From the NCBI RefSeq assembly GCF_965232525.1, contig NZ_OZ246980.1:744001-808000 (forward strand): a DNA stretch of 64,000 bases. The letters are read 5' to 3'. Shown piece after piece: positions 16,141 to 22,635 of the stretch. This DNA comes from Bauldia sp965232525. Its GTDB lineage: Bacteria > Pseudomonadota > Alphaproteobacteria > Rhizobiales > Kaistiaceae. Every line of letters begins with the position of its first letter. Within the stretch, counting starts at the first letter, position 1. A program made the position numbers and the translations under genes. A model generated the notes under the pieces. It did no database searches. It saw only the letters and a list, made by a program, of their open reading frames with translations, and was not told where the DNA came from.

Positions 16141-17391
16141 TCACTCCACGATCTCCGCCGTCTCCAGCGCCGCGTGAAACAACACGTCGGCGCCGGCGGT
16201 CGCCCACTCCTTGGTGATGTCCTCGTCCTCGTTGTGGGAGAGGCCGTCGACACACGGGCACATCACCATCGCAGTCGGCGCGACGCGGTTGATCCAGCAG
16301 GCGTCGTGGCCAGCGCCGGAGACGAGGTTGCGGTGGGAATAACCGAGCCGGTCGGCGGCATTGCGCACCGCGGTGACGCAGCCTTCATTGAAGGTGACCG
16401 GGTCGAAATGGCCGGCGACCTCGATCTCGATGCCGAGCCCGAGCTCCTCGGCAATCTTCGGCGCCTCTGTCTCGACCCGGGCCTTCATCGCATCCAGCGT
16501 CGCCTGATCCGGGGAACGAATGTCGACGGTGAACACCACCTTGCCGGGGATGACGTTGCGCGAGTTCGGATAGACGTCCACATGACCGATGCCGCCGACC
16601 GCGGCCGGCTGGTTGTCCATCGCGATCTGCTGGACCAGCTCGGCGATCCGGGCGAAGCCGAGCCCGGCGTTCTTGCGCATCGGCATCGGCGTCGAGCCGG
16701 TGTGGGCTTCCTTGCCGGTCAGCGTGATCTGCAGCCACCAGAGCCCCTGCCCGTGGGTGACGACGCCGATGTCCTTGCCTTCCGCTTCGAGGATCGGCCC
16801 CTGCTCGATGTGCAGTTCGAATAGCGCGTGGAACGGCCGACCGCCGACCGGCTCCGGCCCCCTGAAGCCGATCCGTTCTAGTTCGTCGCCGAAGCGCTTG
16901 CCGTCGTGATCGGTGCGGTCATAGGCCCAATCGACTTCATGCATACCGGCGAAAACCCCGGAGGCCAGCATCGCCGGGGCGAAACGGGTGCCTTCCTCGT
17001 TGGTCCAGTTGACCACCTCGATCGGGTAGCGGGTCTTGATGCCGAGGTCGTTCATCGTGCGCACGGCTTCGAGCGCACCGAGCACGCCGAGCACGCCGTC
17101 ATAACGGCCGCCGGTCGGCTGAGTGTCGAGGTGGCTACCGATCACCACAGGCGGCAGCGACGGATCGGTGCCTTCGCGGCGGGCGAACATCGTCCCCATC
17201 TGGTCGACGGTGACGGTCATGCCGGCGTCTTCGCACCAGCGCTGGAACAGCCGCCGCCCCTCGGCGTCGTCGTCGGTCAACGTCTGGCGGTTGTTACCGC
17301 CACGCACCCCGGGCCCGATCTTGGCCATCGCATGGATCGCATCCCACAGACGGTCGCCGTTGATCCGCAAATTGTCAGCGGGTGTCGTCAT
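16141..17391 (-). CDS. Zn-dependent N-carbamoyl amino acid hydrolase (beta-ureidopropionase type)
   Basis: A 416-residue M20-family amidohydrolase. The binuclear metal residues are visible in GSHLDTQPTGGRYDG, NEEGTRFAPAM, ELHIEQGPILE and the C-terminal GLSHNEDED. SGAGHDA contributes to substrate binding, and GKEAHTGSTPMPMRKNAG is typical of the carbamoylase/allantoate group. In this locus the expected reaction is N-carbamoyl-beta-alanine to beta-alanine, CO2 and ammonia. An N-carbamoyl-L-amino acid hydrolase is the alternative. The ATG at 17391 gives the family N-terminus; 48 upstream codons run into repeat DNA and were dropped. Confidence 0.9.
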   Translation of the reverse strand: MTTPADNLRINGDRLWDAIHAMAKIGPGVRGGNNRQTLTDDDAEGRRLFQRWCEDAGMTVTVDQMGTMFARREGTDPSLPPVVIGSHLDTQPTGGRYDGVLGVLGALEAVRTMNDLGIKTRYPIEVVNWTNEEGTRFAPAMLASGVFAGMHEVDWAYDRTDHDGKRFGDELERIGFRGPEPVGGRPFHALFELHIEQGPILEAEGKDIGVVTHGQGLWWLQITLTGKEAHTGSTPMPMRKNAGLGFARIAELVQQIAMDNQPAAVGGIGHVDVYPNSRNVIPGKVVFTVDIRSPDQATLDAMKARVETEAPKIAEELGLGIEIEVAGHFDPVTFNEGCVTAVRNAADRLGYSHRNLVSGAGHDACWINRVAPTAMVMCPCVDGLSHNEDEDITKEWATAGADVLFHAALETAEIVE

Positions 17392-17479
17392 TTTTTCCGA
17401 TGCTCCCTTGAAGCGCGGACTTGTCCGAGCCGCCAAATCCCCTCCTGTGCCGGGCAGGTTGGATCGGAGCCACCGCGAA

Positions 17480-17531
17480 TCCCTCCCCGTTTTTCGGGGA
17501 AGAGAGAACGTTCGAAGGACGGTGGGTGGGA
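17480..17531 (+). repeat. Two-hairpin palindromic repeat, copy 1
   Basis: Hairpin 1 is CCCTCCCCG...CGGGGAAGAG. Hairpin 2 has stem ACGTTC/GGACGGT with triloop GAA (17514-17516). The tail is GGTGGGTGGG. It lies 35 bases before the DUF559 start and is preceded by ACCGCGAA, which recurs ahead of other copies. Confidence 0.85.
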
Positions 17532-17566
17532 TCAATCAACTTCGCAGAATATACCCACGCTGTAGA

Positions 17567-17971
17567 ATGGCCCTCATGGCCAACCAACGCGCCCGTTATC
17601 TTCGCAAGACGATGACCCCTCAGGAGGTCAAACTCTGGGTGCACCTGCGAACTTGGCGCACGATCGGCATCCACTTCCGCCGGCAAGCGCCTGTCAACGG
17701 TCAGGTCGTGGATTTCCTTTGCCGTCGAAGCCGACTTGTCGTCGAAATCGACGGCAGCGGCCACGCTCGACACCGTCAAGCAGCAATCGACCGCTCTCGC
17801 GACAAAATTTTGGCCGCGGCGGGTTATCGCGTCATTCGTTTCTGGAATCGCAATGTCGACACCAATTTGCAAGGCGTCCTCGACACTATCCGGATTGCGG
17901 TCGAGAACGCCGCGAACCCCACCCGTCCGGCGCTGCGCGCCGGCCACCCTCCCCAGATTGGGGAGGGATGA
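17567..17971 (+). CDS. DUF559 domain endonuclease-like protein (Vsr-like fold)
   Basis: A 134-residue protein (131 if it starts at the ATG at 17576). It has the DUF559 pattern: RARYLRKTMTPQEVKLWVHL, FRRQAPVNGQVVDFLCRR, LVVEIDGSGHARH, then DKILAAAGYRVIRFWNRNV. The acidic residues of VVDF and VEIDG match the catalytic layout of PD-(D/E)XK/Vsr-like nucleases, though activity is unproven for the family. The gene sits between inverted palindromic repeats. Its final 18 codons (NPTRPALRAGHPPQIGEG) and stop are themselves repeat sequence. No ribosome site is obvious. It lies in the gap between the carbamoylase and semialdehyde dehydrogenase genes, on the opposite strand to both, which looks like an insertion. 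Confidence 0.85.
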   Translation: MALMANQRARYLRKTMTPQEVKLWVHLRTWRTIGIHFRRQAPVNGQVVDFLCRRSRLVVEIDGSGHARHRQAAIDRSRDKILAAAGYRVIRFWNRNVDTNLQGVLDTIRIAVENAANPTRPALRAGHPPQIGEG

Positions 17972-17972
17972 C
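17917..17972 (-). repeat. Two-hairpin palindromic repeat, copy 2 (inverted)
   Basis: Reverse-oriented copy. On the minus strand hairpin 1 is CCCTCCCC-n5-GGGGAGGG. Hairpin 2 has a CCGGCGC/GCGCCGG stem with triloop GCA (17934-17936). It contains the last codons and the TGA of the DUF559 gene. Confidence 0.85.
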
Positions 17973-18043
17973 GCGTTACCGCCGAGTCCCCGGCTCGATC
18001 GGCTACGCCGGCCGACAATGTCCCGTGAAGTCGACACCGCATA

Positions 18044-18094
18044 TCCCTCCCCGTTTTCGGGGAGGGGGGACCATGCGTAGCATGGTGGGTGGGG
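18044..18094 (+). repeat. Two-hairpin palindromic repeat, copy 3
   Basis: Hairpin 1 is CCCTCCCCG...CGGGGAGGG. Hairpin 2 is ACCATGC/GCATGGT with triloop GTA (18077-18079). The tail is GGTGGGTGGGG. It is nearly identical to copy 5. Confidence 0.88.
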
Positions 18095-18140
18095 CTGAAC
18101 GACCTGACAACAAACCATTCCGCTGCCGAGCAAGATTCTG

Positions 18141-18188
18141 TCCCCGACTGCATCAGGGAGGGGACCGCCCGAAGGGTGGTGGGTGGGG
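18141..18188 (+). repeat. Two-hairpin palindromic repeat, copy 4 (decayed first hairpin)
   Basis: Hairpin 1 is degenerate (TCCCCGACTG...CAGGGAGGGGA). Hairpin 2 is intact: ACCGCCC/GGGTGGT with one G-T pair and triloop GAA (18171-18173). The tail is GGTGGGTGGGG. Confidence 0.78.
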
Positions 18189-18223
18189 TCGATGCTACCA
18201 GCCGCCAAATCCAACAAAGCCCC

Positions 18224-19720
18224 CTAGTTCATCGTCGGGAAGTTGAATACCGCGCCCGACTTGATCCCCTCCGGCCAGCGGGAGGTGATCGTCTTCAGCC
18301 GGGTGTAGAAGTGGACGCCCTCCGGCCCGTAGATGGCATGATCGCCGAACAGGGATCGCTTCCAGCCGCCGAATGAGTGGTAAGCGACCGGCACCGGGAT
18401 CGGCACGTTGATCCCCACCATGCCGACCTCGATCCCGTCGGCGAAGGTGCGCGCCGCGTCGCCGTCGCGGGTGAAGATGGCAGTGCCGTTGCCGTATTCG
18501 TGGTCATTGATCAATTTGACGGCATGCTCGTAGGAGGGGCTGCGCACCACCGAGAGCACCGGACCGAAGATTTCTTCCTTGTAGATCCGCATGTCGGGGG
18601 TGACGCGATCAAAAAGCGTGCCACCGACGAAGTAGCCGTTCTCGAAGCCTTGCGCCCGGAAGCCGCGACCGTCGACCACAAGGTCGGCACCCGCCTCGAC
18701 CCCGCTGTCGATATAGCCGAGCACCTTCTCCTGGTGCTCCTTGGTGACCAGCGGCCCCATCTCCGCCTCCGGGTCGCTGGCCGGCCCGATCCGCAAGGCC
18801 CGCACCCGCGGCGCCAGCGACTCCACCAGCTTGTCAGCGGTTTCCTCGCCGACCGGTACCGCCACGGACACGGCCATGCAGCGCTCGCCGGCCGAACCGT
18901 ACCCAGCGCCCATCAGCGCGTCGGCGGCCTTGTCCATATCAGCGTCGGGCATCACCACCATGTGGTTCTTGGCGCCGCCAAGCGCCTGCACCCGTTTGCC
19001 GTGGTGAGTCCCGGTCCGGTAGACATATTCGGCAATCGGGGTCGAACCGACGAAGCTCACCGCCTTGATATCGGGATGGGTGAGAATGGCGTCGACCACT
19101 TCCTTATCGCCGTGGACGATGTTGAGCACCCCGTCGGGGAAGCCCGCCTCGCGGAACAACTCGTAGATGACGCTCGACGCCGACGGATCCCTCTCCGACG
19201 GCTTGAGCACGAAGGTGTTGCCGCAGGCGATCGCCACCGGATACATCCACATCGGCACCATCGCCGGAAAGTTGAACGGGGTGATCCCGGCGACGACGCC
19301 GAGCGGCTGCCGGTCGGAATGGGTGTCGACAGCCGGCCCCACCAGCCGCGAGAACTCGCCCTTCAAGAGCTGCGGAATGCCGCAGCAGAACTCGACCACT
19401 TCAATGCCGCGCTGCACCTCGCCCACCGCGTCGCCATGGGTCTTGCCGTGCTCGGCCGAGATCGCGTCGGCGATCCGGTCGATGTTATGATCGAGCAGGT
19501 GCTTGAAGCGGAACATGTGCCGCGCCCGGCGCAGCGGTGTGGTGCTGGCCCAGTCCGGCAGCGCCGCCTTGGCCGCTTCCACGGCATCGTTCAATTCGCC
19601 CGCGGTCGACAGCGGCAGGATGGCGCTCTGTTCGCCGGTCGCCGGATTGAACACCGGCGCGGTCCGTTCGCTCGCCGACTGCACCGCCTTGCCGTCGATG
19701 ATGTTGGAAATGGTCTGCAT
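18224..19720 (-). CDS. mmsA: CoA-acylating (methyl)malonate-semialdehyde dehydrogenase
   Basis: A 498-residue aldehyde dehydrogenase of the MmsA type. The catalytic Cys281 is in GSAGERCMAVS, the NAD-binding region is GITPFNFPAMVPMWM with FVLKPSERDPS, and KEEIFGPVLSV is the conserved C-terminal segment. The enzyme converts malonate semialdehyde to acetyl-CoA or methylmalonate semialdehyde to propionyl-CoA. Beside an omega-amino acid aminotransferase it is the expected last step of uracil/thymine breakdown. GAGGAGA lies 10 bases before the ATG. The aminotransferase gene is 75 bases upstream on the same strand. Confidence 0.95.
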   Translation of the reverse strand: MQTISNIIDGKAVQSASERTAPVFNPATGEQSAILPLSTAGELNDAVEAAKAALPDWASTTPLRRARHMFRFKHLLDHNIDRIADAISAEHGKTHGDAVGEVQRGIEVVEFCCGIPQLLKGEFSRLVGPAVDTHSDRQPLGVVAGITPFNFPAMVPMWMYPVAIACGNTFVLKPSERDPSASSVIYELFREAGFPDGVLNIVHGDKEVVDAILTHPDIKAVSFVGSTPIAEYVYRTGTHHGKRVQALGGAKNHMVVMPDADMDKAADALMGAGYGSAGERCMAVSVAVPVGEETADKLVESLAPRVRALRIGPASDPEAEMGPLVTKEHQEKVLGYIDSGVEAGADLVVDGRGFRAQGFENGYFVGGTLFDRVTPDMRIYKEEIFGPVLSVVRSPSYEHAVKLINDHEYGNGTAIFTRDGDAARTFADGIEVGMVGINVPIPVPVAYHSFGGWKRSLFGDHAIYGPEGVHFYTRLKTITSRWPEGIKSGAVFNFPTMN

Positions 19721-19795
19721 CTTGCCGGGGTCTCCTCGCCTTTTCTCGACGGAATAAAAATTCCAACTGTATTGAGACGGAACGTTTGTTCCGAT

Positions 19796-21154
19796 CTAGT
19801 CCAGCGTCTTAAGGATGCCTCCCAGCGTGTCAAACAGGAAATCGATCTCCGGCTTGTCGATGATCAGCGGCGGCGACAGGGCGATGATGTCGCCGGTGGT
19901 GCGGATCAGCAGGCCCGCCTCGAAAGCGGCGAGGAAAGCGCTGAACGCCCGCTTGGTCGGCGCGCCGGCGATCGGCTCGAGTTCGACCGCGCCGACCAGT
20001 CCACAATTGCGCACGTCGATGACATGGGGCAGGTCCTTGAGGCTGTGGAGCCCGTCGGCCCAGTGATCGGCGAGCTCCGCCCCGCGGGTCAGCAGCCCTT
20101 CCGCCTCGTAGACATCGAGCGTCGCCAGTCCGGCAGCGGAGGCGACCGGATTGCCGGAATAGGTGTAGCCGTGGAAGAACTCGATCAGGTGCTCCGGCCC
20201 GGTCATGAAGGCATCGTAGATGTCCTTCTTCACGAACACCGCGCCCATCGGCACGATGCCGTTGGTCACCCCCTTCGCGGTCAGTACGATGTCCGGCGTG
20301 ACGCCGAAATAATCGAAGGCGAACGGCGTCCCGAGGCGGCCGAAACCGGTGATCACCTCGTCGAAGATCAAAAGAATCCCATGCTTGTCGCAGATGTCCC
20401 TGAGCCGCTGGAGATAGCCTTTTGGCGGCACCAGCACGCCGGTGGAGCCGGCCACCGGCTCGACGATCACCGCCGCGATGGTCGACGGGTCGTGCAGGGT
20501 CGCGATCCGTTCGAGGTCGTCGGCGAGTTCGGCGCCGTGCTCCGGCTCGCCGCGCGAAAAGGCGTTGCGGTCGAGGTCGTGGGTGTGGCGCATATGGTCG
20601 ACGCCCGTGAGCAGGGTGCCGAAATGCTTGCGGTTGGCGACGATGCCGCCCACCGAGATGCCGCCGAAATTGACGCCGTGATAGCCGCGTTCGCGCCCGA
20701 TCAGCCGGGTCCGCGCCCCCTCGCCTTTCACCCGGTGATAAGCCAGCGCGATCTTCAGCCCGGTCTCGACCGACTCCGAGCCGGAATTGGTGAAGAACAC
20801 ATGGTCGATCCCCGGCGGCATATAGGTGGTGAGCCGCGCCGCGAGCTCGAAGACCTTGGGATGGCCCATCTGGAAGGCCGGGGCGTAATCGAGTTCGCGG
20901 ACCTGTTGGCCGACCGCATCGGCGATCGACTCCCGCCCGTGGCCGGCATTGACGCACCACAGCCCGGCGGTCCCGTCGAGCACCTTGCGGCCGTCGGACG
21001 CGCGGTAGTACATGCCCTTGGCGCCCACCAGAAGGCGCGGCGTCTGCTTGTATTGCCGGTTCGCGGTGAACGGCATCCAGAAGGCTTCGAGATTGTTGGT
21101 GGCGAGGCCGCCGGGGCGCGGCGCGGGCGCGCTGGCGGGTTCGGTCACGGCCAT
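19796..21154 (-). CDS. Omega-amino acid--pyruvate aminotransferase (class III, PLP)
   Basis: A 452-residue class III aminotransferase. Asp265 in LLIFDEVITGFGR holds the PLP ring nitrogen and Lys294 in VLTAKGVTNG forms the Schiff base. FFTNSGSESVETGLKIA and ERGYHGVNFGG bind the phosphate. Close relatives transaminate beta-alanine with pyruvate to give malonate semialdehyde and alanine. The neighbours are mmsA downstream and a RutR-like regulator upstream on the other strand. The alanine produced could be recycled by Ald (6088-7203). A beta-alanine role is strongly favoured by context, but other omega-amines are possible. Confidence 0.93.
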   Translation of the reverse strand: MAVTEPASAPAPRPGGLATNNLEAFWMPFTANRQYKQTPRLLVGAKGMYYRASDGRKVLDGTAGLWCVNAGHGRESIADAVGQQVRELDYAPAFQMGHPKVFELAARLTTYMPPGIDHVFFTNSGSESVETGLKIALAYHRVKGEGARTRLIGRERGYHGVNFGGISVGGIVANRKHFGTLLTGVDHMRHTHDLDRNAFSRGEPEHGAELADDLERIATLHDPSTIAAVIVEPVAGSTGVLVPPKGYLQRLRDICDKHGILLIFDEVITGFGRLGTPFAFDYFGVTPDIVLTAKGVTNGIVPMGAVFVKKDIYDAFMTGPEHLIEFFHGYTYSGNPVASAAGLATLDVYEAEGLLTRGAELADHWADGLHSLKDLPHVIDVRNCGLVGAVELEPIAGAPTKRAFSAFLAAFEAGLLIRTTGDIIALSPPLIIDKPEIDFLFDTLGGILKTLD

Positions 21155-21401
21155 CGTTTATCCTCTCCCTGACACCGTTTCAGGCGCCGCCGGCCGTTTG
21201 CACGGGCCCGGCTTTTCTTCTACGAGGAAACGGCGAGATTTCCTGACCAAATGGTCAAGAGAAACCTAGACAAGTTCCAATGGCCGCTCAAGGCCGTTTT
21301 GGTGTCGACCGGTTGGCCAAAGCCGGGGAGGAAAGCCATGGGTGTCGACGGTCCCGGCGACGGCAACGGCTTCGGCCATTTCGCAGCGGTGAAACCGCAA
21401 A

Positions 21402-21451
21402 TCCCTCCCCGTTGTGGGGAGGGGGGACCATGCGCAGCATGGTGGGTGGGG
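21402..21451 (+). repeat. Two-hairpin palindromic repeat, copy 5
   Basis: Hairpin 1 is CCCTCCCC...GGGGAGGG. Hairpin 2 is ACCATGC/GCATGGT with triloop GCA (21434-21436). The tail is GGTGGGTGGGG. ACCGCAAA precedes it. Confidence 0.88.
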
Positions 21452-21580
21452 TCCGAAGGCAATCCCGCGTCCCGGTCGACCGGCCACCGCCGATGATGCT
21501 ATCCAACCCCCCTCTCGCGCGGCCATCTGTTTGCAACGCCGGCGCTCACGCGTCCGTTTCGCCCCTGAAAACGATCCTCA

Positions 21581-21632
21581 CCCCACCCGACCGGCACTTC
21601 GTGCCGGCCACCCTCCCCAATCTGGGGAGGGA
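21581..21632 (-). repeat. Two-hairpin palindromic repeat, copy 6 (inverted)
   Basis: Reverse-oriented copy. On the minus strand hairpin 1 is CCCTCCCC-n5-GGGGAGGG. Hairpin 2 is CCGGCAC/GTGCCGG with triloop GAA (21598-21600 on the plus strand reads TTC). Read in the same frame as copy 2 it would encode the same peptide tail, PTRPALRAGHPPQ. Confidence 0.85.
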
Positions 21633-21710
21633 TGAGACGCTGAAGCCAATCCTGGTCACCATTGAGTGGCCTCGGTCGGGATCGCCGTGTTGGGGCGACG
21701 CAACGGCGAA

Positions 21711-21762
21711 TCCCTCCCCGCCCGGCGGGGAGGGGGGACCGTCCGGAGGACGGGGGGTGGGG
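21711..21762 (+). repeat. Two-hairpin palindromic repeat, copy 7
   Basis: Hairpin 1 is CCCTCCCCGCC...GGCGGGGAGGG. Hairpin 2 is CCGTCC/GGACGG with triloop GGA (21745-21747). The tail is GGGGGGTGGGG. It ends 38 bases before the TetR start. Confidence 0.87.
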
Positions 21763-21800
21763 CTTGACCGCGCCACGCCATATGCATCGGCACCCGCCCC

Positions 21801-22451
21801 ATGAGCCTCGCCACCTCTGCCCCGCGCGCCGGGCGCACCGCGCGGCGCACCCGCATCCAGGCCAGGAACGAAGCCCGGATTCTCGACGCCGGTCTTGAGC
21901 TGTTCTCCACCTATGGTTTCCGCGGCGCTACCGTCGACCAGATCGCCACCCGCGCTGGCATGACCAAACCCAACCTGCTCTATTATTTCCGCCGCAAGCA
22001 GGACATTTACCTTGCGGTCCTCAACCGGACACTGGCGATGTGGCTGAAGCCGCTGGAGGACCTCGACCCCGACGGTGATCCGGCCGCCGAACTCACCGCC
22101 TATATCGACCGCAAGCTGGAGATGAGCCGCGACAAACCGGAAGCCTCGCGGCTCTTCGCCATGGAGGTGATGCAGGGCGCGCCGGTGCTCGGCCCTGTGC
22201 TGTCAGGGCCGCTGAAAGACCTGGTCGACGACAAGGCGGCGGTGATCCGGGGCTGGATCGACGCCGGTCGCCTGGCGCCGGTCGACCCCCATCACCTGAT
22301 CTTCCTGATCTGGGCGACCACCCAGCACTACGCCGACTTCGACACCCAGATCCGCGCCGTCCTCGGCCCCGACGCCACGACCGGCGACCGACACTTCGCC
22401 ACCGCCCGCGCGACCCTGGAGCGCGTATTTTTGGGTGGGGTCGAGGGGTAG
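21801..22451 (+). CDS. TetR family regulator, RutR-like
   Basis: A 216-residue regulator. The N-terminal HTH (about residues 25-70) reads ILDAGLELFSTYGFRGATVDQIA, then GMTKPNLLYYFRRKQDIYLAVL. The C-terminal half follows RutR closely in pattern: KLEMSRDKPEASRLFAMEV, GAPVLGPVLSGPLKDLVDDK and LAPVDPHHLIFLIWATTQHYADF. RutR is the uracil/thymine-responsive repressor of pyrimidine degradation in enterobacteria. It is divergent from the aminotransferase-mmsA pair and is the probable pyrimidine sensor of this locus. I leave the symbol blank because the ligand is inferred. Confidence 0.9.
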   Translation: MSLATSAPRAGRTARRTRIQARNEARILDAGLELFSTYGFRGATVDQIATRAGMTKPNLLYYFRRKQDIYLAVLNRTLAMWLKPLEDLDPDGDPAAELTAYIDRKLEMSRDKPEASRLFAMEVMQGAPVLGPVLSGPLKDLVDDKAAVIRGWIDAGRLAPVDPHHLIFLIWATTQHYADFDTQIRAVLGPDATTGDRHFATARATLERVFLGGVEG

Positions 22452-22635
22452 GGCGAGGTTAGCGTCTTGATTGCCTGAGGCGCGAGGGCGGCCCGAGCCT
22501 CGAAAGACGCACGTCGCCACGATCCCCTCACCCGCCCACGACGTCCCATCGACCCGCTGGCCGCCCTCGCCGGTGGCGCACGAACCGCTGATGCGCCAGT
22601 ATCGATGGTCCAAGATCGGCGGAAGTGAGCCCCGC

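Larger units (their letters stand above)
21155..21800. other. 646-base divergent intergenic region rich in palindromic repeats
   Basis: This region separates the aminotransferase from the divergent TetR gene and contains repeat copies 5 to 7. The first 90 bases (21155-21250) are free of repeats and would hold the aminotransferase-mmsA promoter. I can support no protein-coding gene here; short frames that end in the repeat are not convincing. Confidence 0.6.

Noticed and set aside
18377..21172. A 931-codon open frame antisense to mmsA and the aminotransferase.
   Set aside because: It mirrors two well-identified enzymes with all catalytic residues, crosses the intergenic gap between them, and its composition (His, Arg, Asp rich) is typical of the shadow frame of high-GC genes.
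21414..21635. A 73-codon frame ending in the same peptide tail as the DUF559 protein.
   Set aside because: Only the repeat-encoded tail matches; the rest shows no DUF559 residues, so it is not a decayed copy of the gene.
22432..22442. GGGTGGGGTC at the end of the TetR gene as a repeat remnant.
   Set aside because: Only the tail motif is present, inside coding sequence, without either hairpin; chance in GC-rich DNA is likely.
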